Source: Nocardia asteroides (GTDB taxonomy: Bacteria > Actinomycetota > Actinomycetes > Mycobacteriales > Mycobacteriaceae). Taken from it: a stretch of 64,000 bases of DNA. A model generated the notes under the pieces. That model saw only the letters and a list, made by a program, of their open reading frames with translations, made no database searches and was not told the DNA's origin. The stretch's first letter is position 1. The number at the start of each line of letters is the position of its first letter. Of this stretch, positions 50,107 to 59,365 are shown in pieces. The stretch lies in contig NZ_CP089214.1 in the NCBI RefSeq assembly GCF_021183625.1, positions 372,001 through 436,000 on the forward strand, written 5' to 3'. The position numbers and the translations under genes were made by a program.

Positions 50107-51582
50107 TCAGGATGTGGGGCAGGACACGTCCGCCGCGGGGAGCGTGCCGTCGACCAGGTAGGCGGTCGTGACGTCGTTCGCGCACGGATTCTCGCCGAGC
50201 AGGTAGGCGCCGTGGCCCGCGGCGTCGACGCTCACCAGCCGGGCCCGGTCGCCGAACTTCGCGCGCAGCAGCTCGGCGCCGCGGTGCGGGGTCGGGACGT
50301 CGCGCCGGTTCTGCACCAGCAGGATGTTCGCCGGACCGTCGGCGAGAACGGGGACCGGCGGCTCGGCCGGCTCGTGCGGCCAGTACGCGCACGGGATGAT
50401 GTTCGCGGCGGCGGCGCCGTAGAGCGGGTACCGCTCCCGGTCCTCGGCCACGGCGTCGCGGTAGGGCTGCACCTCTTCGGGCCAGTCGACGTCGTTGCAG
50501 GTCACTGCGAGGAACACGGTCCACGAGTTGTCGAACGAGGCGAGGTCGGGCACCTCGCCGGTGTCGGGCGGCGCGGCGCCGGTGCGCAGCGACTGCCACA
50601 GCCCCGCCAGGACCGGATACTGCCGCTCGTCGAACAGGTACGCGAACACGCTGCCCCGGAAGATGGCGCCGGTGAGCCCGTCCACCGGCTCCCGATCCAG
50701 CCGGTCCGCCAGCTCCAGGTAGGCGGCGCGGACCTCGTCGGGGGTGCGGCCGAGGCCGTAGGTGTCGTCGCGCGCCGCGGCCCAGGCGGCGAAGTCGGGG
50801 AAGGTCTGCTCCATGCCGAGGGCGTAGCGGCGCATGCCGTCGCGGTCCAGGTGGGTGTCGCCGACGATACTGTCCAGCACCACGCGGTCGGCGCGGTCCG
50901 GGAACATCGAGGCGTAGGCGGCACCGAGCGCGCTGCCGTAGGAGTAGCCGAGGAAGCTCGCCTTCTCCTCGCCGAGCGCGGCGCGGATGGCATCCAGGTC
51001 GCGGGCCATCTCGGCGGTGCTGATGTGGCGCAGCCGGTCGTCGGGGTCGTGGTCCGCGCACTGCTGGGCGACCCCGCGGACGACCTCGGCGCGCGCGGTC
51101 ACCGCCGCGGCGTCGACCGCGTACGGCGGCAGGTTGCCGACGTAGGGCCCCGCGCCGGTGAAACCGCACTCGACCGGCGCGGAGTGCCCGATCCCCCTGG
51201 TGTCGATGCCGATCACGTCGTAGCTGTCGGTGACGCTCGCGGGCATGCCGCGCGCCACCAGGAACGCGGGAAACGCCAGCCCGGACCCGCCCGGCCCGCC
51301 CGGATTCGACAGCAGCACGCCCCGGCGCTTCTCCGGGTTCGGGCCTGCCAGTCGCGAGATCATGATCTCGATCTCGCCGCTCGCCGGGTCGGCGTGGTCC
51401 AGCGGGACCGGCACGGTGGCGCAGTCCAGCCGGCTCGGCGCGGCCTCGGCCACCACCTCCTCGGGGCAGGCGCCCCACGCGAGCGGCGGCCGCGCGGGCT
51501 CGTCGGTGCCGCACGCCACCGCGGATGTCGTGCCGACGACGATCGCCGCCAGGGCGGCGATGGTGCGGGGTAGGCCGTTCAT
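50107..51582 (-). CDS. Secreted lipoprotein alpha/beta hydrolase with TAP-like C terminus
   Basis: A 491-residue exported protease/esterase: signal peptide with lipobox-like S-A-V-A-C-G (cysteine near 24), L-D-C-A-T-V-P-V-P-L-D, oxyanion region S-N-P-G-G-P-G-G-S-G, nucleophile G-Y-S-Y-G-S near 228 and a TAP-like C-terminal domain ending in D-A-A-G-H-G. Relatives (SlpD/E, mycobacterial Hip1/CaeA-like proteins) cleave peptides or esters at the cell surface. ATG 51582 follows AGGAGGAG. Confidence 0.9.
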   Translation of the reverse strand: MNGLPRTIAALAAIVVGTTSAVACGTDEPARPPLAWGACPEEVVAEAAPSRLDCATVPVPLDHADPASGEIEIMISRLAGPNPEKRRGVLLSNPGGPGGSGLAFPAFLVARGMPASVTDSYDVIGIDTRGIGHSAPVECGFTGAGPYVGNLPPYAVDAAAVTARAEVVRGVAQQCADHDPDDRLRHISTAEMARDLDAIRAALGEEKASFLGYSYGSALGAAYASMFPDRADRVVLDSIVGDTHLDRDGMRRYALGMEQTFPDFAAWAAARDDTYGLGRTPDEVRAAYLELADRLDREPVDGLTGAIFRGSVFAYLFDERQYPVLAGLWQSLRTGAAPPDTGEVPDLASFDNSWTVFLAVTCNDVDWPEEVQPYRDAVAEDRERYPLYGAAAANIIPCAYWPHEPAEPPVPVLADGPANILLVQNRRDVPTPHRGAELLRAKFGDRARLVSVDAAGHGAYLLGENPCANDVTTAYLVDGTLPAADVSCPTS

Positions 51583-51873
51583 CGAGTTCTCCTCCTCGGT
51601 TCCTGGTGCGGAACCGATTCGACACCGTGCCGCCGCGGCACAGTCAAGACCGGTCGGACTGCGGCACTTTCGGCCATCGGTGTGCGATCTCCAAGATCGC
51701 TCCGGTACCGCAATGGTGAAAGTCCCAGACATCCCCGCGCGGCGGCCGGGAAGCGCTGCGCGGCAACTACGGTGGCTCCCGCGGGCCGGTTTCAGCGTCG
51801 AGCCGCTGCCGCCTTCAGATCCCGGATTGATTGTCCGGGAACATCATTCGCATTCCAAGCGTGAGGTCTATCG

Positions 51874-53217
51874 ATGAACGAACGCTGGCCGCTCCGTGCC
51901 GTGCTGGTCATGGCAGCCACCGCAAGTCTGCTCGCGACCGGGCCGCACCCGGCCCGTGCCGAGGAGGATCCCGGCGCGCCCTCCGGGCTCCAGCAGGGCA
52001 TCGACAGCGTCGTCCCCGCACCGGCGCTCCCGCCAGGCCCTCCGGTCGACGGACTGACCCCGGAGCAGGCCGCGCTCCTGCACGCGGTGCACTCGCCGCC
52101 GACCGGCGACCCGTTCTTCGACGCCACCCCGGCCGGGCTCGCGGCACTGAACCCCGGCGACATCCTCGAGCAGCGCGACGTCACCGCCTCGGCCGCCCTC
52201 GTGGTCGGGGTGCCGATCGCCCGCGCCACCCTGGTCAAGTACCGCTCCACCTCGGCGACCGGCGCGCCCTCGTTCGGCACCGCCACCCTTGTCGTCCCGC
52301 TCACCCCGTGGCCCGCGGGCGACCGGCCGGTGCTGGTCGACAACCAGCCGATCAACTCGCTCGGCTCCGAGTGCACCCCCGGCTACGCCCTGGCGCACGG
52401 CCCGGCCTTCAAGAACTTCGCCACCGACTCGATACCGCCGACCGCGGCCTGGGGGCTGAACCAGGGCTTCGCCGTGCTGGTCACCGACCACGAGGGCCCG
52501 AACATGGCGTACGCGGAGCCGAATGTCGCCGCGCACGTCGTCCTGGACGGGATCCGCGCGGTCCGCGCCACCCCCGGCTTCGGCGACAGCCGGTTCGCGC
52601 TCGGCGGCTACTCCGGCGGCGCGATCGCCTCGCACGGTGCCGCCATGCTGCTCGGCGAGTACGCCCCCGAGCTGGGCGACGCCGTGGTCGGCGCCGCGAT
52701 GGGCGGGCTGGTCACCGACAACCGGGTGATCGCCGACCGGTTCAACGGCAACTTCGCCTCCGGCGTGCTGCTCGCCGTCGTGCTGGCCTACTCGCGAGAG
52801 CACCCGGAGATCCTCGACCGGATGAACCACCTCGGCACCTGGGCGGCCACCTCGCCGCTGAACGCGGTGTGCGGGCAGGCCATCGGCTTCCTCGGGGTGA
52901 CCGGCATCCCGATCGACGTCGCCGCGAACGTCGCCGACGCACTGGACAGCGCGGTCGCGGACGAGATCTTCGCGCGCACCGACCTCAGCGACCGCACCTC
53001 GCGGGTGCCGCTCTACATCTACCACGGTGCGCACGACCTGTGGATTCCGTTCGAGGGTGCGCAGGAGCTCTACCAGCGGCAGTGCGCGCGCGGGGTCCCC
53101 GCGGTCTTCCGGAGCGAGCCGGGTGAGCACCTGATCGCGCTCCCCGGCGGCTTCCCCGGCGCCGCCGCGTGGCTCGCCGCCCGGCTGCGCGGCGAGCCGC
53201 CGCCGAACGAGTGCTGA
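51874..53217 (+). CDS. Secretory lipase (LIP family)
   Basis: A 447-residue exported lipase: signal peptide (V-L-V-M-A-A-T-A-S-L-L-A core, cut after A-R-A), the L-V-K-Y-R-S-T-S domain start, nucleophile G-G-Y-S-G-G near 245, acid in Y-H-G-A-H-D and H in G-E-H-L. This matches the secretory lipase family (PF03583 type) widespread in mycolata. ATG 51874 lacks a strong ribosome site. The 291-bp leader upstream contains no gene. Confidence 0.9.
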   Translation: MNERWPLRAVLVMAATASLLATGPHPARAEEDPGAPSGLQQGIDSVVPAPALPPGPPVDGLTPEQAALLHAVHSPPTGDPFFDATPAGLAALNPGDILEQRDVTASAALVVGVPIARATLVKYRSTSATGAPSFGTATLVVPLTPWPAGDRPVLVDNQPINSLGSECTPGYALAHGPAFKNFATDSIPPTAAWGLNQGFAVLVTDHEGPNMAYAEPNVAAHVVLDGIRAVRATPGFGDSRFALGGYSGGAIASHGAAMLLGEYAPELGDAVVGAAMGGLVTDNRVIADRFNGNFASGVLLAVVLAYSREHPEILDRMNHLGTWAATSPLNAVCGQAIGFLGVTGIPIDVAANVADALDSAVADEIFARTDLSDRTSRVPLYIYHGAHDLWIPFEGAQELYQRQCARGVPAVFRSEPGEHLIALPGGFPGAAAWLAARLRGEPPPNEC

Positions 53218-53274
53218 ATCGCGCCGGCAACCGCTAGGCTGCCCGGCGAAGGGGACCGCTCGCGAGGAGAGCCG

Positions 53275-54681
53275 ATGACCGCAGCCCCGACTCCGCCCGC
53301 TCCCGTGGAGCTGAGCCACAACCCGCACCTCTCCGGGGTGTTCGCCCCGCAGCGGCGCGAGGTCTCGGCCGCGGAGCTACCGGTCACCGGCGTGATCCCG
53401 GCCGAGCTGAACGGCACCTACTTCCGCAACGGCCCCAACCCGCGCTTCGACCCCATCGGCACCTTCGTCTACCCGCTCGACGGCGACGCCATGGTGCATC
53501 GGATCACCCTGCGCGACGGCGCCGCCGGCTACGCCAACCGCTTCGTCCGCACGCCCATGGTGGTCGCCGAGGAGCGCGCCGGGCACGCGATCTGGGCGGG
53601 CATCACCGATCTCTACACCCCCGGCCCCGAACTCGTCGGTCCGGAGCTCGCCGGAACCAGCAGGGAACTGCCCGACATCAATGTGGTGGCGCATGCCGGG
53701 AAGTTGCTCGCCATGGCCGAGAGCGAGCAGCCCTACCGCCTCGACCCCGGCGACCTGGCCACCCTCGGCCGCGACGACTGCGCGGGCGCCATGGCGCTCG
53801 GCAGCACCGCGCACCCCAAGCTCGACCCGCGCACCGGCGAGCTCGTGCTCTTCACCTACCGGCTGGAGCCGCCCTACCTGGCCTGGTCGGTGGTGGCGCC
53901 GGACGGTTCGCTGCGCCGCGCCCCGACCCCGGTGGAGGGCGTCGACGAGCCGATCATGGTGCACGACATGGCGCTCACCGAGCGCTACATCGTGCTCTTC
54001 CTCGGCCCGCTGGTCTTCGACATCCCCGGCATGCTGAACGGCGGCTCGCTGCTGGACTGGCGGCCGGGCAACGGCACCGGGATCGCGCTCATCCCGCGCG
54101 ACGGTTCGCCGGTGCGCTGGTCGCGCACCGACCCGTTCTGGGTGTGGCACTTCGCCAATGCGCACGACGACGAGCAGGGTCGGGTGGTCGTGGACTACGT
54201 GCGGTGGAGCTACCCGGGCGGGCTCGCCGACGTCGCCGAGGAGCAGCGCGGCGGGATCGAACGGGCGGTGATCGATCCGGAGTCGGGCGCGGTGCGGCGC
54301 ACGGTGCTCAGCGACCGGTTCGTGGAGTTCCCGCGGATCGACGACCGGTTGATCAGCCGTCCGCACGGCACCGTCGCCACCGTGTCGAGTGGTCCCGGGC
54401 GCAATGCCTTGGTCTTCCTCGATCCCGAGCGCGACACCGAGAAGGTCTGGAACGCGGGCGATCTCGCGGTCGGAGAGCCGGTTTTCCTGCCCGGCGCCGA
54501 GCACGGCTACTGGGGTGCGATCGCCACCGACCCGGGCGATATGACCTCGCGGTTCCATATTCTCAGCGCCGAGGATCCGGCGGCGGGGCCGATCGCCTCG
54601 GTCCAGCTGCCGATCCGGGTTCCCGCCGGGTTGCACGGGGCGTGGATCAGCGCGGACAGCGACCTTCTCGACCCGCCCTGA
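53275..54681 (+). CDS. Carotenoid oxygenase (RPE65/CCD family)
   Basis: A 468-residue non-haem iron dioxygenase. The opening N-P-H-L-S-G-V-F-A-P-Q-R-R-E, the R-N-G-P-N-P-R-F strand and the four iron histidines (in T-A-H-P-K, M-V-H-D-M, F-W-V-W-H-F-A-N-A-H and G-L-H-G) are in the right order. It cleaves a double bond in carotenoids, stilbenes or lignin-like compounds. ATG 53275 follows GAGGAGAGCCG. It is a single-gene unit. Confidence 0.92.
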   Translation: MTAAPTPPAPVELSHNPHLSGVFAPQRREVSAAELPVTGVIPAELNGTYFRNGPNPRFDPIGTFVYPLDGDAMVHRITLRDGAAGYANRFVRTPMVVAEERAGHAIWAGITDLYTPGPELVGPELAGTSRELPDINVVAHAGKLLAMAESEQPYRLDPGDLATLGRDDCAGAMALGSTAHPKLDPRTGELVLFTYRLEPPYLAWSVVAPDGSLRRAPTPVEGVDEPIMVHDMALTERYIVLFLGPLVFDIPGMLNGGSLLDWRPGNGTGIALIPRDGSPVRWSRTDPFWVWHFANAHDDEQGRVVVDYVRWSYPGGLADVAEEQRGGIERAVIDPESGAVRRTVLSDRFVEFPRIDDRLISRPHGTVATVSSGPGRNALVFLDPERDTEKVWNAGDLAVGEPVFLPGAEHGYWGAIATDPGDMTSRFHILSAEDPAAGPIASVQLPIRVPAGLHGAWISADSDLLDPP

Positions 54682-54688
54682 GCTACCG

Positions 54689-55147
54689 CTACGGCATCTC
54701 CACCGTCTCGGCCCGCTCGATCTCGGTGAAAGCGCTGCGGACGGCGGCGGTCGCGGGCACCTGCGCGAGCGCGGCGAGATCGGCGACGAGCAGCAGCGCG
54801 GCGGGCTGGGTGACGGCGGGCGGGGGCGGGACCTCGTCCGGCTCGGTGACACCGAGCGCGCCGGTGAGCGCGGCGACGAAACCGGCCGGGTCGAGGCCGG
54901 GCAGCCAGGCGACGGTCGCGCGGACCGTGCGCGTGAGCGCGGCCTGGATGTCGTCGGCGTCCAAGCCGTCCGGGTGCGCGACCTCGAGCAGTTCGCGCAG
55001 GGCGGCGCCGAGGACCAGCCCGGTCTGCTCGGCGGGCCGCGCGGCGAGGTCGGTGGTCGCCTCGGTGAAGGCGGCCGCGTCCTGCGCGGTGATCGCGGTC
55101 AGCGCCGCCTCGATGCCGCGCTCGATCTCCCTGGCCGTCGTTGCCAC
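54689..55147 (-). CDS. Helical hypothetical protein
   Basis: A 152-residue protein, almost entirely alpha-helical (A-R-E-I-E-R-G-I-E-A-A-L-T-A-I ... G-A-A-L-R-E-L-L-E-V-A), proline-rich near 108-116. No domain is recognised and there is no signal peptide. GTG 55147 is supported by AAGGAG six bases before it. It diverges from the P450 gene by 254 bp that contain no other gene. Confidence 0.6.
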   Translation of the reverse strand: MATTAREIERGIEAALTAITAQDAAAFTEATTDLAARPAEQTGLVLGAALRELLEVAHPDGLDADDIQAALTRTVRATVAWLPGLDPAGFVAALTGALGVTEPDEVPPPPAVTQPAALLLVADLAALAQVPATAAVRSAFTEIERAETVEMP

Positions 55148-55401
55148 GCGGCTCTCCTTCCGTCGCGGCCACTGTCTCACGCGGGGCCGACGGATCCGCG
55201 ATCGGCGGCGTCGATCGGGCATTCGGCAGCGGTGATCGCGATCCGGCGCCCGGATTGTCGCGGATTTCGAGTACTGTTCGCGCAGTTCATATTTCGCCGG
55301 ATGACCGGAGTCGCCGGTCTCCTTCGCGCGAGCCGCGCCACCCGCGCGGACCGGTACGCTCGGCAGCACTTGTCCGCCTCGGCGCCGAAGTGGGGGTGAC
55401 G

Positions 55402-56628
55402 ATGACCGCCGACATCGAATCGACCGGCACCGACCTGCTCGAGGTACTGACCGAGCTGGCGAGCCCGGCGGGCCGCGCCGATCCGTACCCGCTGTACCGG
55501 CGGCTGCGCGCGCTCGGCCCCGCCGTGCTCGACCCCACCGGGACGCTGCTGGTCACCGAGTACCGGCTGGCCGCCGCGCTCATCCGCGACCACCGCTTCG
55601 TCAAGCGCCCCGAGATCGCCCTGAAAGCCGCCGGGTTCGAGCACTGGCAGGAGCGCCCGGCGCTGCGGCTCATGTTCAACAGCATGCTGGTCCGCAATCC
55701 CCCGGTGCACACCCGGCTGCGCCGCTCCGCCGCAGGCGCCTTCACCGCCCGCCGGGTCACCGGGCTGCGCCCCGCCGTCGAGCGCATCGTCGACGACCTC
55801 GTCGCGGAGCTGCGCACCGCAGGCACCGCCGACTTCATCGAGGCATTCGCGTTCCCGCTGCCGGTGACCGTGATCGGCGAGCTGCTCGGCATCCCGGAGC
55901 CCGACCGCGCCCAGTTCCAGCTGCTGGTCCGGCACTGGACCGGCGTCCTCGACGGGCTCACCCCCGAGATCGTGGACCGCGCCGACCCGGCCGCCGTCGA
56001 GATCGACGCCTACTTCCGCGAGCTGCTCGCCCGCCGCCGCCGCGAACCCGCCGACGACCTCGTCTCCGCGCTGGCCCAGGTCGATGGGCTCGCCGACGAC
56101 GAGATCGTCACCACCGCCGCGCTGCTCCTCGCCGCCGGTTTCGAGACCACCACCGGGCTGCTCGCCAACGGCCTCGTCGCGCTCCTCGACCATCCCGGCG
56201 AGGCGGCGGCGCTGCGCGAGCGGCCCGAGCTCGCGGTCGCGGCCACCGAGGAGCTGCTGCGCTACGACTCCCCCGTGCAGCTGCTCTCCTCGCGCACCGC
56301 GCCCGAGGAGCTCGAGGTGGCCGGCCGGGTGCTCCCCGCCGGGCAGCGGGTGATCACCCTGATCGGCGCCGCCAACCGCGACGCGGAGGTCTTCCCCGAC
56401 CCCGACGTGCTCCGGCTTGACCGCGCCGACGAGGCGCCGCTCTCCTTCGGCGGCGGGCTGCACTACTGCCTCGGCGCGCCGCTGGCCAGGCTCGAAGCGC
56501 AGATCGCCTTCCCGGCCCTGCTGCGCGCCTTCCCCGATCTCGCGGTCACGGGCCCGGCCGTGCATCGCGAGGGCCTCGCCCTGCACGGGCTGATCGAGTT
56601 GCCGGTCACGACCGGGCAGGCTGTCTGA
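55402..56628 (+). CDS. Cytochrome P450
   Basis: A 408-residue canonical P450: I-helix A-A-G-F-E-T-T, K-helix E-E-L-L-R (ExxR intact), Y-D-S-P-V-Q and haem loop F-G-G-G-L-H-Y-C-L-G. It resembles actinobacterial class I P450s of the CYP105/107/144-like range, used for hydroxylation of lipids or metabolites. ATG 55402 is chosen over an upstream GTG by family length. No redox partner gene is nearby. Confidence 0.92.
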   Translation: MTADIESTGTDLLEVLTELASPAGRADPYPLYRRLRALGPAVLDPTGTLLVTEYRLAAALIRDHRFVKRPEIALKAAGFEHWQERPALRLMFNSMLVRNPPVHTRLRRSAAGAFTARRVTGLRPAVERIVDDLVAELRTAGTADFIEAFAFPLPVTVIGELLGIPEPDRAQFQLLVRHWTGVLDGLTPEIVDRADPAAVEIDAYFRELLARRRREPADDLVSALAQVDGLADDEIVTTAALLLAAGFETTTGLLANGLVALLDHPGEAAALRERPELAVAATEELLRYDSPVQLLSSRTAPEELEVAGRVLPAGQRVITLIGAANRDAEVFPDPDVLRLDRADEAPLSFGGGLHYCLGAPLARLEAQIAFPALLRAFPDLAVTGPAVHREGLALHGLIELPVTTGQAV

Positions 56629-56675
56629 GCCGGTCACGCGCGGCCGCAACGAGAGGTTCGGCGCGAGTGGTGGAA

Positions 56676-56774
56676 ACATTTGTCCCATTTGGGGCGTCGC
56701 GGGAGTTTCCCGGATGCCTTGTCGACCCAGATCTCCTCGCACCCGGCGGCGGTGAGCGCGTCGATCTGGGAGTT
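56676..56774 (-). pseudogene. Serine resolvase/invertase fragment
   Basis: Translation gives Q-I-D-A-L-T-A-A-G-C-E-E-I-W-V-D-K-A-S-G-K followed by R-R-P-K-W-D-K-C, the region just after the catalytic N terminus of resolvases, and nothing else of the protein. The 5' side is cut by the island's outer repeat, and the 3' side loses similarity after W-D-K-C. A dead remnant at the insertion point of the island. Confidence 0.7.
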
Positions 56775-56777
56775 GCG

Positions 56778-56855
56778 AATTCCCATTGATATGTCAGTGG
56801 TGTGAGCTGGGCTTTTCCCACTTCGTGTCAGTGATTTTCCCACCGAATGTCAGTG
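56778..56855 (-). repeat. Left end repeats of the metal-resistance island (three units)
   Basis: Three imperfect units of about 22-23 bp (56778-56800, 56812-56833, 56834-56855), each TTTTCCCAC-N4-8-TGTCAGTG on the plus strand. Units of the same kind but opposite orientation occur at 60721-60753 and 62441-62490. Multiple subterminal repeats of this style are typical of IS21-like or Mu/Tn7-like elements as transposase-binding sites. Confidence 0.7.
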
Positions 56856-57815
56856 CTGGCAGCGTTCCGCTGTGGAGGGCGACGCCGCTTGCGCAGCAGA
56901 GAGGGCGCCGATGCCGGTGTGCGGTGGGCGTCGGCGCCCTCGGGCCGGGGATGCGGTCGTACAGGCGCGGGTGGGCAGGAGCTCGGCGATGAGTTCCTCT
57001 ACCCGACGGTGGATCTGATCGCGGATCGGTCGCACCGCTTCGAGGCCCTTGCCGGCGGGGTCGTCGAGTTTCCAGTCGCGGTAGGTGGTGCCGGGCAGGA
57101 CGGGGCAGGCGTCGCCGCAGCCCATGGTGATCACGACGTCGGCGGCCTCGACGGTGGCGTAGGTGAGCTTGGCGGGGGTGCGGCCGGTGAGGTCGATGCC
57201 GAGTTCGGCCATGGCCTCGATGGCGGCGGGGTTGACCCGGTCGGCGGGGTCGCTTCCGGCGGAGGAGACCTCGACGGCGTCTGCGGCGAGGTGGGTGAGG
57301 AAGGCGGCGGCCATCTGGGAGCGTCCGGCGTTGTAGATGCAGACGAACAGCACGCTGGGTTTGCCGGTGGTCACTGGTCGGTCGCCTTTTCCGGTGGTGG
57401 GGATGTCGAGTTCGGTGAGCAGGGCGTGGACGCGGGCGGCGATGTCTTTGCGGATCAGGCGCATGCGTTCGATGCCGTCGATGCCGCGGGCGGAGGGCTC
57501 GTCGGTGTCCCAGCGGAGTAGCCGGGGTCCGGGCGGCAGGTCGAGTTCGGCTTCGGTGCCGAGCACGACCACGACCTCGGCGTGGGCGGCGATGGCCGGG
57601 TCGAGGGGTTTGGGGTACTCGCCGTCGACGGTGGCGCCGACCTCTTCGAGTACCTGGACCGAGAGCGGGTTGAGCGCGGTGCCGGGGTCGGTGCCCGCGG
57701 AGTGCACGCGCACGAGCCCGGGTCCGGCCTGGCGCAGGAGCGCGGCGGCCATCTGGGACTTGCCGCTGTTGCGCGCGCACACGAACAGCACCGACGGCGT
57801 CGTCGTGGCGGTCAC
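56850..57815 (-). CDS. arsC: Fused double low-molecular-weight-phosphatase-type arsenate reductase
   Basis: A 321-residue protein with two complete LMW phosphatase domains in one frame. Domain 1 (about 7-137) has the active loop C13-A-R-N-S-G-K (lysine in place of the usual arginine, as in mycothiol-linked enzymes). Domain 2 (about 154-282) has canonical C159-I-Y-N-A-G-R165 and a resolving pair C233/C237 of thioredoxin-type enzymes. A GTG at codon 148 could also start domain 2 alone. The start overlaps the acr3 stop (GTGA). The last codons C-Q-H-stop lie in the left island repeat, so the tail may be a junction product. Confidence 0.85.
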   Translation of the reverse strand: MTATTTPSVLFVCARNSGKSQMAAALLRQAGPGLVRVHSAGTDPGTALNPLSVQVLEEVGATVDGEYPKPLDPAIAAHAEVVVVLGTEAELDLPPGPRLLRWDTDEPSARGIDGIERMRLIRKDIAARVHALLTELDIPTTGKGDRPVTTGKPSVLFVCIYNAGRSQMAAAFLTHLAADAVEVSSAGSDPADRVNPAAIEAMAELGIDLTGRTPAKLTYATVEAADVVITMGCGDACPVLPGTTYRDWKLDDPAGKGLEAVRPIRDQIHRRVEELIAELLPTRACTTASPARGRRRPPHTGIGALSAAQAASPSTAERCQH

Positions 57816-58906
57816 GGCCGCACGCTGCCCTCGACCGGGTGCGCGGTGTCGGTGCGGAAGCGTGTGCGCAGGGCGAGGGAGACGTAGACGAGCGCGATGA
57901 GGACGGGGACTTCGATGAGCGGGCCGACGACTCCGGCGAGGGCTTGCCCGGAGGCGGCGCCGTAGGTGGCGATGGCCACGGCGATGGCGAGTTCGAAGTT
58001 GTTGCCCGCCGCGGTGAAGGCCAGCGTGGTGGTCCGGGCGTAGCCGAGACCCATGACCGCGCCGATGGCGTAGCCGCCTCCCCACATGAGCGCGAAATAC
58101 GCCAGCAGCGGCACCGCGATCCGCACGACGTCGAGGGGCTGGTTGATGATCCGCTCGCCTTGCAGGGCGAACAGGATGACGATGGTGAACAGCAGCCCGT
58201 GGAGCGCCAGCGGCCCGATCGCGGGAAGCAGCCGGGTCTCGTACCACTCCCGGCCCTTGGCGCGTTCGCCGAGGCGGCGGGTGAGGTAGCCCGCGACCAG
58301 CGGGATGCCGAGGAAGATCAGCACCGATTTCGCGATCTGCCACGGCGAGGCGTCGATTCCGGTCTGTTCGAGGCCGAGCCATCCGGGCAGCACCGAGAGG
58401 TAGAACCAGCCCAGCACCGCGAACATGAACACCTGGAACACCGAGTTCAGCGCCACCAGCACCGCGGCGGCTTCGCGATCGCCGCAGGCGAGGTCGTTCC
58501 AGATGATGACCATGGCGATGCAGCGGGCGAGCCCGACGATGATCAGCCCGGTCCGGTACTCGGGCAGGTCCGGCAGGAAGAGCCAGGCCAGCGCGAACAT
58601 CAGCGCGGGGCCGAGGATCCAGTTCAGCACCAGGGAGCCGGCGAGCAGGCGACGATCACCGGTGACGGTGTCGAGGCGGTCGTAGCGGACCTTGGCCAGC
58701 ACCGGGTACATCATGATCAGCAGCCCGATCGCGATCGGCAGCGAGATACCGTCGATCTCGATCGCGCTCAGCCCGTCGCCGAGACCGGGGATCAGCCGTC
58801 CGAGCAGTAGCCCGGCGGCCATGGCCACGCCGATCCAGACCGGCAGGAACCGGTCGAGGGTGGACAGCTTGCCCACGACCGCGGGCTCGGTGGCGATGGC
58901 GCTCAT
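57812..58906 (-). CDS. acr3: Acr3-type arsenite efflux transporter
   Basis: A 364-residue arsenite/proton antiporter with about ten transmembrane helices. The invariant cysteine in G-L-A-R-C-I-A-M-V-I-I-W-N-D-L-A and the N-N-F-E-L-A-I-A-V-A-I-A motif of helix 9 are present. It exports As(III) produced by the arsenate reductase. ATG overlaps the arsR stop (ATGA) and its stop overlaps the arsC start: a tightly coupled arsR-acr3-arsC operon. Confidence 0.95.
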   Translation of the reverse strand: MSAIATEPAVVGKLSTLDRFLPVWIGVAMAAGLLLGRLIPGLGDGLSAIEIDGISLPIAIGLLIMMYPVLAKVRYDRLDTVTGDRRLLAGSLVLNWILGPALMFALAWLFLPDLPEYRTGLIIVGLARCIAMVIIWNDLACGDREAAAVLVALNSVFQVFMFAVLGWFYLSVLPGWLGLEQTGIDASPWQIAKSVLIFLGIPLVAGYLTRRLGERAKGREWYETRLLPAIGPLALHGLLFTIVILFALQGERIINQPLDVVRIAVPLLAYFALMWGGGYAIGAVMGLGYARTTTLAFTAAGNNFELAIAVAIATYGAASGQALAGVVGPLIEVPVLIALVYVSLALRTRFRTDTAHPVEGSVRP

Positions 58907-59289
58907 GCCGGAACCCCGGCCTCGTGCGGGTGGCCGGCCTCGGCGAGCAGCAGCGCGGCCAGCCCGGTCAGCGCGTGCGGGACGAGGCGGTAGTAGACCC
59001 AGGACGCGCGCCGTTGCGAGGTGAGCAGCCCGGCGGAGCGCAGCACTTTGAGGTGGTGCGAGATCGTGGGCTGGGCCAGCTCCAGCCCGGCCGAGACCTC
59101 GCACACGCATGCCTCCTGGTTCTCGCGGGCGGCGATCGCGGAGAGCAGCCGCAGCCGCACCGGGTCGGCCAGCGCCTTGAACACCACCACCGCCTCGGCC
59201 GCGGCCTTTTCGCTGAGCGGTGCCCGGGTCAGCGGGGCGGGATCGCACCCCGCCGGGGTGCGCGGGCCCGGCACTGTTGAATTCGACAT
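58903..59289 (-). CDS. arsR: ArsR/SmtB-family regulator 1
   Basis: A 128-residue metalloregulator: F-K-A-L-A-D-P-V-R-L-R-L-L-S-A-I, the metal motif E-A-C-V-C-E-V-S and recognition helix Q-P-T-I-S-H-H-L-K-V-L-R-S-A-G-L. Close to Rv2642-type ArsR beside cadI in M. tuberculosis. The C-x-C type binds As(III) and releases DNA. ATG 59289 lies beside a CGAT/ATCG repeat operator. It leads the acr3-arsC operon. Confidence 0.92.
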   Translation of the reverse strand: MSNSTVPGPRTPAGCDPAPLTRAPLSEKAAAEAVVVFKALADPVRLRLLSAIAARENQEACVCEVSAGLELAQPTISHHLKVLRSAGLLTSQRRASWVYYRLVPHALTGLAALLLAEAGHPHEAGVPA

Positions 59290-59292
59290 AGG

Positions 59293-59312
59293 TCGATATT
59301 GATCGATGTCGA
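59293..59312. promoter_or_regulatory. Candidate ArsR operator before arsR1
   Basis: TCGATATTGATCGATGTCGA contains the inverted repeat CGAT-ATTG-ATCG and further TCGA half-sites, four bases from the arsR start. Short AT-containing TCGA/ATCG repeats are usual for ArsR sites. Confidence 0.5.
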
Positions 59313-59365
59313 ACTCATCGCGCAAGCCGGGTCCGGATGACCGCAGGCGGCTGCGGCGGAAGGGG

